From contig NZ_WRPP01000004.1 of NCBI RefSeq assembly GCF_009760405.1, positions 372,001-436,000 on the forward strand: a stretch of 64,000 nucleotides of DNA, given 5' to 3'. A program made the translations under genes and the position numbers. The notes beneath the pieces are model-generated. The model saw nothing but the letters and a program-made list of their open reading frames with translations. It was not told the origin of the DNA and ran no database searches. This document shows, one piece after another, positions 17,034 to 25,624 of this stretch. How positions within the stretch are numbered: the first letter of the stretch is position 1; each line of letters starts with the position of its first letter. This stretch comes from Nocardia terrae. Lineage in GTDB: Bacteria > Actinomycetota > Actinomycetes > Mycobacteriales > Mycobacteriaceae.

Positions 17034-18650
17034 ATGTCGATTTTCGTGCCCCGCGCGCAGCGCATCGTGGATGCGCTGCTGACCGCCGATCCGCACCTGG
17101 CCGCCGAGGTCGGTGATCACCGGTTCGACGATCGATTGCCCGACTGGTCGCGGGCGGCGGTGCGGGGGCGGATCGCCATGCTGCGGGAGGCCTCGCACGC
17201 GCTGGCCGAGGTCGACGACGAGGACCTGGCCCCGGCCGATCGGGTCGATCTCGCCCTGCTGCACCAGCGGGTCGACGGCACGCTGTTCGCGCTCGCCGAT
17301 ACCCGCGAGCACGAGTGGAATCCCCTGCTGCACAACCCCGGACCGCTGCTGTACCACCTGCTGGCGCGCCCGTTCGCGCCCGCCGAGACACGGCTGGAGG
17401 CGCTGCGCTCCCGGCTGGAGGCACTGCCCGACGCGCTGGCCACGGCGCGCGCGGTGCTCGGCGCCGCGCCCCGAGTGCATGTCGAGACCGCGATCGGCCA
17501 GTTCGCCGGGGTGGCGGCACTGGTCCGCGAACAGGTCCCGGCGCTGGCGGCCGAGGTTCCGGGTTTCGATATCGAACCCGCTGCCGCCGAGGCGATCTCG
17601 GCGCTCACCGAGTTCACCGCCTGGCTCACCGATCGCCTGGACGGCTCGGACCGGGATCCGCGGCTGGGCCGTCGGCTGTGGGAGGCCAAGCTCTGGCACA
17701 CCCTCGATACCAATCTGAGCTCCCGGGAGATCCAGGAGCAGGCGCACGCGCATCTCGAGCGGTTGACCGCGGAAATCCGCGCCGCCGCGGGCGAACTGCT
17801 GGGGGTGGCGACGCCGGACGACGACACCGTGCGCAAGGCGTTCGAGCAATTGTCGGCCGCGCGTCCCTCGAACGACACCGTGGTGGCGGTGGCGACGGAC
17901 GCGCTCGCCGAGGCCACCGCGTTCGTCCGCGACCACGATCTGCTGACCCTGGTCGACGATCCGCTGGTCATCCAGGAGATGCCGGAGTTCGCGCGCGGTG
18001 TCGCCGTGGCCTATTGCGATTCGGTCGGCCCTCTCGAAACCGTGGATCTGCCAACCTTCTTCGCCATCGCGCCCACCCCGGCGGACTGGCCGGCGGAGCG
18101 GGTCACCTCGTTCTACCGCGAATACAACAACCACATGATGCGCAATCTGACCGTGCACGAGGCCGTGCCCGGTCACTATCTCCAGCTCGCCCGCTCCCGC
18201 CGCTACCGCGGCTCCACCCCGATCCGCGCCCTGTGCGGCAGCGGCACCTTCATCGAGGGCTGGGCCGTCTACACCGAGAAACTCATGGCCGACACCGGTT
18301 TCGGCGGCCTGCCGGTCCGCCTGCAGCAGCTGAAATCCCACCTGCGCATGACCATCAACGCCATCCTCGACCAGTCGGTGCACTGCGAGGGCATGACCCG
18401 GGCCGAGGCCCTGCGCCTCATGATGGACCACGGCTTCCAGGAGGAGGGCGAGGCCGCCGGCAAGTGGCGCCGCACCCTCCTCAGCTCCACCCAGCTCTCC
18501 ACCTATTTCGTCGGCTACACCGAGGTCGCCGCCCTGGCCGCCGACCGCCCCGCCACCACCTCCGCCCGCGACTGGCACGACGCCATGCTCTCCCACGGCT
18601 CCCCCGCCCCCCGCCACCTGCGCACCCTCCTCGGTGTGGAGGAGCTGTGA
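17034..18650 (+). CDS. DUF885 family putative zinc metallopeptidase
   Basis: A 538-residue, mainly helical protein of the DUF885 family. It has the zinc-site motif HEAVPGHYLQLA (HExxxGH) and a later conserved segment LCGSGTFIEGWAVYTEKLM with the likely third ligand glutamate. No signal peptide is seen, so it should be cytoplasmic. Peptidase or carboxypeptidase activity is a family-level expectation; the substrate is unknown. The ATG at 17034 lies 10 bp after modB, with no clear SD; GTG at 17010 or 17025 are alternatives. From about 18120 to the stop, codon third positions become strikingly C-rich. The gene splits modB from modC. Confidence 0.85.
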   Translation: MSIFVPRAQRIVDALLTADPHLAAEVGDHRFDDRLPDWSRAAVRGRIAMLREASHALAEVDDEDLAPADRVDLALLHQRVDGTLFALADTREHEWNPLLHNPGPLLYHLLARPFAPAETRLEALRSRLEALPDALATARAVLGAAPRVHVETAIGQFAGVAALVREQVPALAAEVPGFDIEPAAAEAISALTEFTAWLTDRLDGSDRDPRLGRRLWEAKLWHTLDTNLSSREIQEQAHAHLERLTAEIRAAAGELLGVATPDDDTVRKAFEQLSAARPSNDTVVAVATDALAEATAFVRDHDLLTLVDDPLVIQEMPEFARGVAVAYCDSVGPLETVDLPTFFAIAPTPADWPAERVTSFYREYNNHMMRNLTVHEAVPGHYLQLARSRRYRGSTPIRALCGSGTFIEGWAVYTEKLMADTGFGGLPVRLQQLKSHLRMTINAILDQSVHCEGMTRAEALRLMMDHGFQEEGEAAGKWRRTLLSSTQLSTYFVGYTEVAALAADRPATTSARDWHDAMLSHGSPAPRHLRTLLGVEEL

Positions 18651-18845
18651 CGGTATGACCGACCAACTGTCCTGCGGCGTAGCGGCTTCCGGAATTCTTC
18701 GGCGCGGCCACCCTGCCGAGCGCCATGATGGCGGCTTCCCCCGTCGTCGCGTCGGAACAACGCGGACCTGCGCCCGAGCAGCGGGCCCCCGGGGTGGATC
18801 GTCAGCGCGCCGCCGGGGTGGATCGCTGAACACCGAGGTGTGTGC
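18651..18845 (+). promoter_or_regulatory. Region before modC with a 13-bp direct repeat
   Basis: The 13-mer CCGGGGTGGATCG occurs at 18789-18801 and again at 18813-18825, a 24-bp period, 21 to 57 bp before the modC start. No terminator-like hairpin or clear -10 box was found. The repeat may be a regulator site or simply a duplication. Confidence 0.35.
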
Positions 18846-19976
18846 GTGAAGGGCCTGGCGGTGTCGGCGCGGCTGGCGGATCGGGATTTCCAGGTCGAGC
18901 TGGAGATTCCGGCGGGCGAGGTGCTGGCCGTCCTGGGCCCCAACGGTGCGGGCAAGTCCACCCTGCTGGATGTGATCGCCGGGTTGGTGGTGCCGGACGA
19001 AGGCCGGGTCAGGCTCGATGATCGGGTGTTGACCGATGTCGCGAAAGGCATTGCGGTGCCGCCGCACCGCCGCTCGGTGTCACTGCTGGCGCAGGACGCA
19101 TTGCTGTTCCCGCATCTGTCGGTGGCATCGAATGTGGCGTTCGGTCCGCGCAGCCGTGGGATGCGGGGCCGTGCGGCGATGGAGCTGGCCCGGGAGTGGC
19201 TACGGGCCGTCGACGCCGAGGAATTCGCGAACCGATCGCCGGGGTCGTTGTCCGGCGGTCAGGCTCAGCGGGTTGCCCTGGCCCGGGCGCTGGCGGTCCA
19301 TCCGCGGGTCCTGCTGCTCGACGAGCCCATGGCCGCGCTGGACGTGACCGCGGCTCCCGCCATGCGGGCGCTGCTGCGCCGGGTGCTCCGTGAGCCGGCG
19401 GGCGGCGCGGAACAGAGCGCGGCGCTGCCCGATTCACGGCCGACCGGCGCCATCCTGATCACGCACGACATCATCGACGCCGTGACCCTGGCCGATCGGG
19501 TAGCCGTGATCGAGGCCGGGCGACTCATCGAATCCGGTCCGGTGGCAACGGTTCTGGCCCGTCCGCGCAGCAGGTTCGCCGCGCGGATCGCGGGGGTGAA
19601 CCTGATTCTCGGGACCGCGGTGAGCGGTGGCAGCGCCGGTCTGGGCGCGGTAACCGATGGTCCGGTGGAGGTTTTCGGCCGCGCCGAGGACGAGTGGCCG
19701 CTCGCTGGGCGGGCGGCGGCGGTCTTCTCGCCGATGGCCGTGGCCGTGCACGTGGAACATCCGGAGGGCAGCCCCCGCAATGTGTTCCGGGTGCGGATCG
19801 CCGAGCTCGAGGATCGCGGTGGGCTGGTGCGGGTGCGCGCGGTGGACGGTCCCGGGGCGGTCGCGGGCCTGGCCGCGGATCTGACCCCGGCCGCGGTGGC
19901 TCAGCTCGGTGTGTCCCCCGGCATGGAGGTGTATTTCGCGGTGAAAGCGACCGAGGTCGACGTCTACCCCTATTGA
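18846..19976 (+). CDS. modC: Molybdate ABC transporter ATP-binding protein ModC
   Basis: The 376-residue ATPase powers ModAB. It has Walker A (GPNGAGKST), the Q-loop region (LLAQDALLFPHLSV), the ABC signature LSGGQAQRVALARAL, Walker B (VLLLDEPMAALD) and the switch histidine (ILITHD). A C-terminal Mop/TOBE extension of about 120 residues (VFRVRIAELEDRGG, ending PGMEVYFAVKATEVDVYP) is typical of ModC and binds molybdate. GAGG at 18835-18838 favours the GTG at 18846; the GTG at 18840 is also in frame. It is separated from modB by the DUF885 gene. Confidence 0.92.
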   Translation: MKGLAVSARLADRDFQVELEIPAGEVLAVLGPNGAGKSTLLDVIAGLVVPDEGRVRLDDRVLTDVAKGIAVPPHRRSVSLLAQDALLFPHLSVASNVAFGPRSRGMRGRAAMELAREWLRAVDAEEFANRSPGSLSGGQAQRVALARALAVHPRVLLLDEPMAALDVTAAPAMRALLRRVLREPAGGAEQSAALPDSRPTGAILITHDIIDAVTLADRVAVIEAGRLIESGPVATVLARPRSRFAARIAGVNLILGTAVSGGSAGLGAVTDGPVEVFGRAEDEWPLAGRAAAVFSPMAVAVHVEHPEGSPRNVFRVRIAELEDRGGLVRVRAVDGPGAVAGLAADLTPAAVAQLGVSPGMEVYFAVKATEVDVYPY

Positions 19977-20127
19977 TCGGCCGGGGCACGCAGCCCGTGG
20001 GACAGGTGAGGCCCCTGAAAATGACACCACACACGTGTGACGCATGCCACAGTTTTGGGCGTGAGATTCTTGTCGGCGGATGCGGGTGCGCCCACAATCG
20101 GATCACGACGACAGCTGGAGGACGCAT
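19977..20127 (+). promoter_or_regulatory. Intergenic region before pxpABC with a CACACGTGTG palindrome
   Basis: This 151-bp gap contains the perfect 10-bp palindrome CACACGTGTG (20030-20039) and, at 20116-20120, the GGAGG ribosome-binding site of pxpA. The palindrome is a plausible operator. No regulator gene lies adjacent. Confidence 0.4.
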
Positions 20128-20880
20128 ATGACGCTGGATCTGAACAGCGACCTCGGCGAGGGCTTCGGTGACTATGTGATGGCGGATGACGCCGCCATGC
20201 TGGACGTGGTCACCAGCGCCAATATCGCCTGCGGCTTCCACGCCGGGGATCCGGCCATCATGCGCCGGATCTGCGGGCTGGCCGTCGAGAAGGGGGTACG
20301 CATCGGCGCGCATGTCGGCCACCGGGATCTAACCGGATTCGGTCGCCGCGCGATCGCCATCACCCCGGAGGATCTGCGCGACGAGACGCTGTATCAGATC
20401 GGCGCGCTGGACGGCTTCGCGCGCGCCGCCGGTGACCGGGTGCGCTACGTGAAACCCCATGGCGCGCTGTATCACCAGGCCGCCGCCGACCGTGCGCTGG
20501 CGGACGCCATTGTCGCGGCCGTGCGCGAGTTCGCGGCCGATCTGCCGCTGCTCGGGCCCGCGGCCACCGCATTGGAGCAGGCTGCCCGCGCCGCCGGAAC
20601 CCCCTTCGTGGGTGAGGGTTTCGCCGATCGCGCGTATACGCCCGAGGGCCTGCTGGCCCCGCGCGGGCTGCCGGGTTCGGTGCTCGGTGCGGATGCTGCG
20701 GTGGCACAGGCATTGTCGATCGCCCGCGAGGGCAAGGCCACGGGCGTGGACGGCGGCACGGTGGCCGTCTCGGCCGTGAGCATCTGTGTGCACGGCGATA
20801 CCCCGGCGGCGGTCGAGATGGCCCGCCGGATCCGCGCCGCGCTCGACGAATCCGGCACGCCTGTCCGGGCTTTCGCCTGA
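20128..20880 (+). CDS. pxpA: 5-oxoprolinase subunit PxpA (LamB/YcsF family)
   Basis: The 250-residue protein begins with the family hallmark LNSDLGEGFGDY and contains ANIACGFHAGDP and VKPHGALYH, all strongly conserved in LamB/YcsF proteins. With PxpB and PxpC it forms the bacterial ATP-dependent 5-oxoprolinase, which opens pyroglutamate to glutamate. The ATG at 20128 follows GGAGG with 7-nt spacing; an upstream in-frame GTG at 20080 lacks support. pxpB starts 15 bp after the stop. Confidence 0.92.
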   Translation: MTLDLNSDLGEGFGDYVMADDAAMLDVVTSANIACGFHAGDPAIMRRICGLAVEKGVRIGAHVGHRDLTGFGRRAIAITPEDLRDETLYQIGALDGFARAAGDRVRYVKPHGALYHQAAADRALADAIVAAVREFAADLPLLGPAATALEQAARAAGTPFVGEGFADRAYTPEGLLAPRGLPGSVLGADAAVAQALSIAREGKATGVDGGTVAVSAVSICVHGDTPAAVEMARRIRAALDESGTPVRAFA

Positions 20881-20895
20881 GGCCGGTGAGCGGTC

Positions 20896-21618
20896 ATGAC
20901 CGATCCCGAGCAGTTCGATTCCGTCGGCGAGGTGCGGGCGGCGGGTGATCGCGCGCTGCTGGTGATTCCGCCACTGCAGGCCATGGTCGCCGAGCTGGTG
21001 TTGGCCCTGCGCGCCCGCCCCGACGGCGTGTTGGATGTGCTGCCCGCCGCCGAAACCGTGCTGGTCACCCTGACGTCACCCGCCGCGGCGGAGCGGGTGC
21101 GAAAGCAGTTGCGGGCCTTGCTGGCTCGCCTCGACGCGCGGGAGCGGGTCGGTGCCGGCGATCGTGGCCGGCTGGGCGTGCGGCCCGATCGCGCACCGGA
21201 TGGGCCGCCCGGCGCTGACCGTTCGGGCGAACCGCTGGTGGTCCCGGTGCGCTACGACGGGGCGGATCTCGCGGAGGTCGCGCGGGTGCTCGGCCTGACC
21301 GAGGCCGAGGTGATCGCCCAGCACACCGACACCGTATGGCGTTGCGCCTTCGTGGGATTCGCACCCGGTTTCGGCTACCTGGAATCCCCGGACGGCCGCT
21401 TGAGCGTGCCCCGCCGCACTCAGTCCCGCACCGCGATCCCCCCGGGCGCGGTGGCTCTCGCGGGCGGCTACTCGGCCGTCTATCCCCGGAGCAGTCCGGG
21501 CGGCTGGCAATTGATCGGCACCACCGATCTCTCGATGTGGCAGGTGGATCGGGACCCGCCCGCCCTGGTCCGCGCGGGCGGCCGGATTCGATTCGTGAAT
21601 GTGGGGACGAGCTCATGA
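20896..21618 (+). CDS. pxpB: 5-oxoprolinase subunit PxpB (KipI-like)
   Basis: The 240-residue protein has the KipI/allophanate-hydrolase subunit 1 pattern. An N-terminal domain begins with AAGDRALLV, and a cyclophilin-like C-terminal domain contains CAFVGFAPGFGYL and RTAIPPGAVALAGGYSAVYP. An 18-residue glycine/arginine/proline-rich insert sits between the halves (about 75-110). It works with PxpA and PxpC. The ATG at 20896 has only a weak SD. Its stop overlaps the pxpC ATG (ATGA), showing coupling. Confidence 0.9.
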   Translation: MTDPEQFDSVGEVRAAGDRALLVIPPLQAMVAELVLALRARPDGVLDVLPAAETVLVTLTSPAAAERVRKQLRALLARLDARERVGAGDRGRLGVRPDRAPDGPPGADRSGEPLVVPVRYDGADLAEVARVLGLTEAEVIAQHTDTVWRCAFVGFAPGFGYLESPDGRLSVPRRTQSRTAIPPGAVALAGGYSAVYPRSSPGGWQLIGTTDLSMWQVDRDPPALVRAGGRIRFVNVGTSS

Positions 21619-22499
21619 GCGAGCGACCGGAAAGCACGGCCGGATTGCGGGTCGATCGGGTAGGCCCGCTGGCCACCATTCAGGATCTGGGCCGGCCCGG
21701 CTGGTTCGACTCCGGGGTCGGCGCCGCCGGCGCGGCGGACCGGGCCTCGCTGCGGCTGGCCAATCGGCTGGTCGGCAATCCGGAGGGCGCGGCCGGGATC
21801 GAGGTGCTGCTGGGCGGGCTGGAACTGCTGGCGCAGCGGCACGTCACGGTAGCGGTGACCGGCGCGTCGGCGCCCGTCACCGTGGACGGGCGTCCCATGG
21901 GTCCGGCCAGCGTGCTGGAAATAGAGGAGGGACAACGGCTTCGGCTCGGCTTCGCGAACACCGGACTGCGCACCTACGTGGCGGTGCGCGGCGGCATCGA
22001 GGTCGCGCCCGTACTCGGCTCCCGCAGCCGCGACACCCTGTCCGGTATCGGTCCGGACCCCTTGCGTGCGGGAGATCTCCTGCCGGTGGGCAAGCCGCCG
22101 CGCACCTGGCCGATCGTGGATGTCGCGCCGGTGCCGGCGCTGGGTGACGACCTGCTCGAGGTGCGGGCGGTGCCGGGTCCGCGTTCGGACTGGTTCGCCG
22201 ATGCCGCAGCGCTTTTCGCGGGCGAGTGGACGGTCTCGGCGGATACCGATCGGATCGGCGCGCGCCTGGACCGCCGCAGCGGGCCCGCGCTGCGGCGCAG
22301 CGGCTCGAGTGAACTGCCCACGGAGGGCATGGCATTGGGTTCGGTCCAGGTGCCGCCGAGTGGGCAGCCGGTGGTGTTCCTGGCCGATCATCCGATCACG
22401 GGCGGCTATCCGGTGATCGCGGTGGTGGTGGACGCCGATGTGGACGCCGTCGCGCAGGCGCGCCCGGGCCGGCCGCTGCGCTTCCGAAGGATCGAGTGA
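21615..22499 (+). CDS. pxpC: 5-oxoprolinase subunit PxpC (biotin-dependent carboxyltransferase-like family)
   Basis: The 294-residue protein matches the KipA/allophanate-hydrolase subunit 2 family. It has TIQDLGRPGWFDSGVGAAGAAD near the N-terminus, ANRLVGNPEGAAGIEV, a central RTYVAVRGGIEV, and PTEGMALGSVQVPPSGQPVVFLADHPITGGYPVIA near the end. It completes the PxpABC enzyme that recycles 5-oxoproline. The ATG overlaps the pxpB stop by 4 bp. The gene is convergent with the DUF4185 gene 28 bp away, and both stops fall in the arms of an imperfect inverted repeat (about 22495-22531). Confidence 0.9.
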   Translation: MSERPESTAGLRVDRVGPLATIQDLGRPGWFDSGVGAAGAADRASLRLANRLVGNPEGAAGIEVLLGGLELLAQRHVTVAVTGASAPVTVDGRPMGPASVLEIEEGQRLRLGFANTGLRTYVAVRGGIEVAPVLGSRSRDTLSGIGPDPLRAGDLLPVGKPPRTWPIVDVAPVPALGDDLLEVRAVPGPRSDWFADAAALFAGEWTVSADTDRIGARLDRRSGPALRRSGSSELPTEGMALGSVQVPPSGQPVVFLADHPITGGYPVIAVVVDADVDAVAQARPGRPLRFRRIE

Positions 22500-22531
22500 C
22501 ACCGCCCGAGGATCGAACGACGGTGTGTCAC
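22495..22531. terminator. Imperfect hairpin between convergent pxpC and DUF4185 gene
   Basis: GTGACACCG on the left can pair with CGGTGTGTCAC on the right, with a 2-nt bulge, around a 14-nt loop. There is no T-tract. It may end both convergent transcripts, but the evidence is modest. Confidence 0.4.
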
Positions 22532-24210
22532 TTCAGCGTCGCGTGCATGAGATACACGTTGTAGCTGTTCCAGGCCGACATGGTGAAGTACAGATCCTTG
22601 CCGGTCGACCAGGGATGGATGTACCCGCCGTAAGTGGATGGATAGTCGTCGGTGTCGACCAGCGGGACCGGATCGGTCCAGGTGCCCTGCGGTTCCGCCG
22701 CGGTGCGCAGCACGATGGCATGGCGGTCCAGATCCAGATAGATCATCTGCCACTGCCCGGTCGAGGCGTCGTAGCGCACCGACAGTTCCCCGGCCGTCCC
22801 GGAAACCACCGGGGTGGCCAGTAGTTCGTCGGGCCCGAGGGCGGGCACCCAGGTGTTGTCGATCCAGTACTGGTAGGCCGACTTGTTGAGCACCTGGTCG
22901 CTCGCCACCCGCGCCAGCCCGATGGTCCCGAAGCGGCCGTTGGGCGTGCCGAACATGTAGACGTACCCGTCGTGCGGCGCCATGCCCATGACCTGGAACC
23001 GTCCGAGCCCGAAGAGGTTGTCCCAGCGCGCCCACTCGGATTTGGTCCAGGTGTTGCCGCCGTCGTCGGACCAGGCCAGCCCGCCCAGGTTGGTCCACCA
23101 CATGCCCGGCTTGTGGCGGCTCCAGCGTGCCACCGACATATAGGTGAGGTACTGCCGCCCGCCGAGCGCGAAGCCCGAGGTGGGGATGGTGGTGATCTCG
23201 AAGTTGTCGATCTTGCGGCTGCTCAGGATCTCGGCCGCGTGGCAGCGGCTGTTCTGGGCGAAGGTGTCGAGTTTCAGACCCTGCGTCAGATCGCGATTGC
23301 TGCTGAAGGCAATGGAATTGCTGCGCCAGTCCTGGTCCCCGGTGCCCGCCGCGGGCGGTTCCCAGCCTTTGCCGAAGGTGTCGCCGAATGCGACCGCGAC
23401 CTGGCCGGGCTTGGACTCCCACATGATTCCGAGGTCGGTGCCGTCGACCGACCAGCGCATATCGGTCCGGTTGGTGGACCCGTGCCCGGTCACCTGGTTC
23501 ACCAATTCCAGCGAGTCGAGCTCGCCCGGGGGGACCGGCGCCGCGACCGGTGCGGGGGCCGGGGGCTGCACGGCCGGTGCGGGCTGGGGTTGCGGCTGCG
23601 GCGGATCGCCGCCGGGCACCGGAATCGGGACGGTCTCGGGAATCTGATCGAACTGCACTTTGGGCAGTTGCGGCAGCGGCAGCCCGCCCGAACCGCTGTC
23701 CGCCTGCGGTGCCGGTGTGGCTTCGGGGGCGGGTGTGTCCTCGGTCGCGGGGGGTGCGGCACCGGTGCCCGGGTCGCCGGAGGAATCGGGTGCGGGTCCC
23801 GGCGGGTCGGCCGGATCGCCCTCCGGTGCAGCGATTTCCGGTTTGGGACTCTGGTCGTTGCGCAGGTCCGGGCACGGATTGGCGCACGGGTCCGCGGGCA
23901 GCGGCGTGGGATCGATCCGGGTGTTGTCCTGCCGCGGGCCCGGCACGGGGACCTGCGTGATCTGGGGAACCGGGACCTGAATGTGAACGGTGTTATCCGG
24001 CGCGGGCGGCGGCGGGGGCGGTGGTTGATTCGGATCGGGCTCGCGGGCCAGCGGATCGAATCTCGTTTCACCGCAGTCGTTCATGGACGGCGGCACCCAC
24101 GGGGCGAGCGGACCGGCGGTCGCCGGTGCGGCGGGTAGCAGCATGACGGCAAGCACGGCCGCACCCGAGAGTGCCAGGGCGGCAGTCGGTCTGGAGCGTG
24201 CCGTACGCAT
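22528..24210 (-). CDS. Secreted DUF4185-domain protein with long proline-rich linker
   Basis: The 560-residue protein has a signal peptide (ALALSGAAVLAVMLLP, cleavage near ATA-GP). A stretch of about 180 residues follows that is very rich in proline, glutamate and alanine. A C-terminal DUF4185 domain of about 330 residues contains TDLGIMWESKPGQVAVAFGDTFG and repeated tryptophan-rich strands (PGMWWTNLGGLAWSDDGGNTW), suggesting a beta-propeller. The function is unknown; such folds often bind or cut glycans. The ATG at 24210 lies 7 nt after a TACGGT box; an in-frame GTG exists at 24219. It stands alone, convergent with pxpC. Confidence 0.85.
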   Translation of the reverse strand: MRTARSRPTAALALSGAAVLAVMLLPAAPATAGPLAPWVPPSMNDCGETRFDPLAREPDPNQPPPPPPPAPDNTVHIQVPVPQITQVPVPGPRQDNTRIDPTPLPADPCANPCPDLRNDQSPKPEIAAPEGDPADPPGPAPDSSGDPGTGAAPPATEDTPAPEATPAPQADSGSGGLPLPQLPKVQFDQIPETVPIPVPGGDPPQPQPQPAPAVQPPAPAPVAAPVPPGELDSLELVNQVTGHGSTNRTDMRWSVDGTDLGIMWESKPGQVAVAFGDTFGKGWEPPAAGTGDQDWRSNSIAFSSNRDLTQGLKLDTFAQNSRCHAAEILSSRKIDNFEITTIPTSGFALGGRQYLTYMSVARWSRHKPGMWWTNLGGLAWSDDGGNTWTKSEWARWDNLFGLGRFQVMGMAPHDGYVYMFGTPNGRFGTIGLARVASDQVLNKSAYQYWIDNTWVPALGPDELLATPVVSGTAGELSVRYDASTGQWQMIYLDLDRHAIVLRTAAEPQGTWTDPVPLVDTDDYPSTYGGYIHPWSTGKDLYFTMSAWNSYNVYLMHATLK

Positions 24211-24301
24211 CCCTGCCACCGTAACGGTCCCGGCAGCATCCGGGTAGCGATCTTGGCGTGTCGCCGGAGCGGTGTGATCGAGCCGATACCTCGCGCGGCG
24301 G

Positions 24302-25624
24302 TCAGCGACGCCGCGAGTTGCCCGCGATGGCGAGGATGCCGCACGCGTAGACGGCGGCCGCGGCCATCACCACCGCCGGTGACCGCCCGTCGGCGGGAAT
24401 GAGCAGGGCCGTGCCCGCCAGCGCCAGCACGAAGGTGATGTTGAAGACGGTGTCCTGCAGGGCGAACACCTGACCGCGATGGGCGTCGTCGATGGTGATC
24501 TGCATGGCCGCGTCGCCGGTCAGCTTGATCACCTGGCCCGCCAGTCCGAGCAGGAAGGCGGCTGCCAGCAGCAGCGCTTCGGCCCAGCGCTCGGCGTCCC
24601 CGGTGGCCAGGGTGATGGGCGTGACCAGCGTCAGCTGCACCGCGATGGCGGCCGCCAGGCAGGTCACCACCGTGCGCGGCCGGCCCAGCCGGGGTATCAG
24701 GATCGGGGCGATCACGGCCGCCGACAGCATGCCCGCCCCGGTCGCGGTGATGGCCGCGCTGAATTTGGCGATGTGCGTCCCGACCGCGGCCTCGCTGCCC
24801 CGGCGCAGCACCAGCACCATGAGCAGCGTGTCTGCCCCGAAGACGATGCGGTGCGCGCCGATTCCGAGAAAGGTCGTGGTCACCTCCCGCGAGCGCCAGG
24901 CCGCCGTGGCTCCCTCGCGCAAACCTGCCGCGATGGCCCGCACGGTGTTCCGCTCGCCGCCCGCGCCCGGGTCCGGTCCCAGTGCGCGGGGCCGGAATCC
25001 GGCCGCCGCCAGCGCGCCCGCCACCGAGCCGACGGCGCTGACCCCCGCGGCGACCGCCGAGGCGAAGTCGCCCGCGCCGATCAGGCCGATGATCGCGAAG
25101 GCCAGGCCCGCGCCGACGATCGCGCACCCGGAGGCCACCGTGGCGAGCACCGAGTTCATCGGCACGAGCCAGCGGCTGGACAGCACCCGTGGCAGTGACG
25201 CGGCCACCCCCGCCCCCACGAAGCGGCTCACCCCGACCACCGCCAGCGCGCCCACCAGCAGCGGGGTGGCGCGGATTCCGGCCAGCAGACCCACCGCGGT
25301 CGCGAGAATGAACACCGCCCGCAGCACCGTGGCGACCAGCAGCACCAGGCGACGATCCCAGCGGTCGAGCAGCGCGCCCGCATAGGGGCCGATGATCGAA
25401 TACGGCAGCAGCAGCGCCGCGAAGCCGCCCGCGATGGCCAGCGGATCGGTCTCGCGTTCGGGGTTGAACAGGATCGCCCCCGACATGGCGGCCTGGAACA
25501 TGCCGTCGCCGAACTGCCCGGTCAGCCGGACCGCGGACAGGCGAATGGTGCCGGGGTTCTCGCGCAGTCCGGTCCGGGCCGCCGCGAGCCGGTCGCGTAG
25601 TCGGGCCGGGGCGGGCGTGCTCAC
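24302..25624 (-). CDS. MFS transporter
   Basis: A 440-residue membrane protein with about 12 helices. The N-terminal half has the MFS pattern LLLPYSIIGPYAGALLDRWDRRLVLL, with the basic loop between helices 2 and 3. The pattern resembles small-molecule exporters of the EmrB/NreB-like type; no substrate can be named. The GTG at 25624 overlaps the stop of the upstream Nudix gene (GTGA), so the two are probably co-translated. A longer upstream reading frame runs inside the Nudix gene and is rejected. Confidence 0.88.
   Translation of the reverse strand: MSTPAPARLRDRLAAARTGLRENPGTIRLSAVRLTGQFGDGMFQAAMSGAILFNPERETDPLAIAGGFAALLLPYSIIGPYAGALLDRWDRRLVLLVATVLRAVFILATAVGLLAGIRATPLLVGALAVVGVSRFVGAGVAASLPRVLSSRWLVPMNSVLATVASGCAIVGAGLAFAIIGLIGAGDFASAVAAGVSAVGSVAGALAAAGFRPRALGPDPGAGGERNTVRAIAAGLREGATAAWRSREVTTTFLGIGAHRIVFGADTLLMVLVLRRGSEAAVGTHIAKFSAAITATGAGMLSAAVIAPILIPRLGRPRTVVTCLAAAIAVQLTLVTPITLATGDAERWAEALLLAAAFLLGLAGQVIKLTGDAAMQITIDDAHRGQVFALQDTVFNITFVLALAGTALLIPADGRSPAVVMAAAAVYACGILAIAGNSRRR

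Noticed and set aside
16833..19067. 744-codon minus-strand frame across modB, the DUF885 gene and modC
   Set aside because: It spans three well-supported plus-strand genes and shows no recognisable motif.
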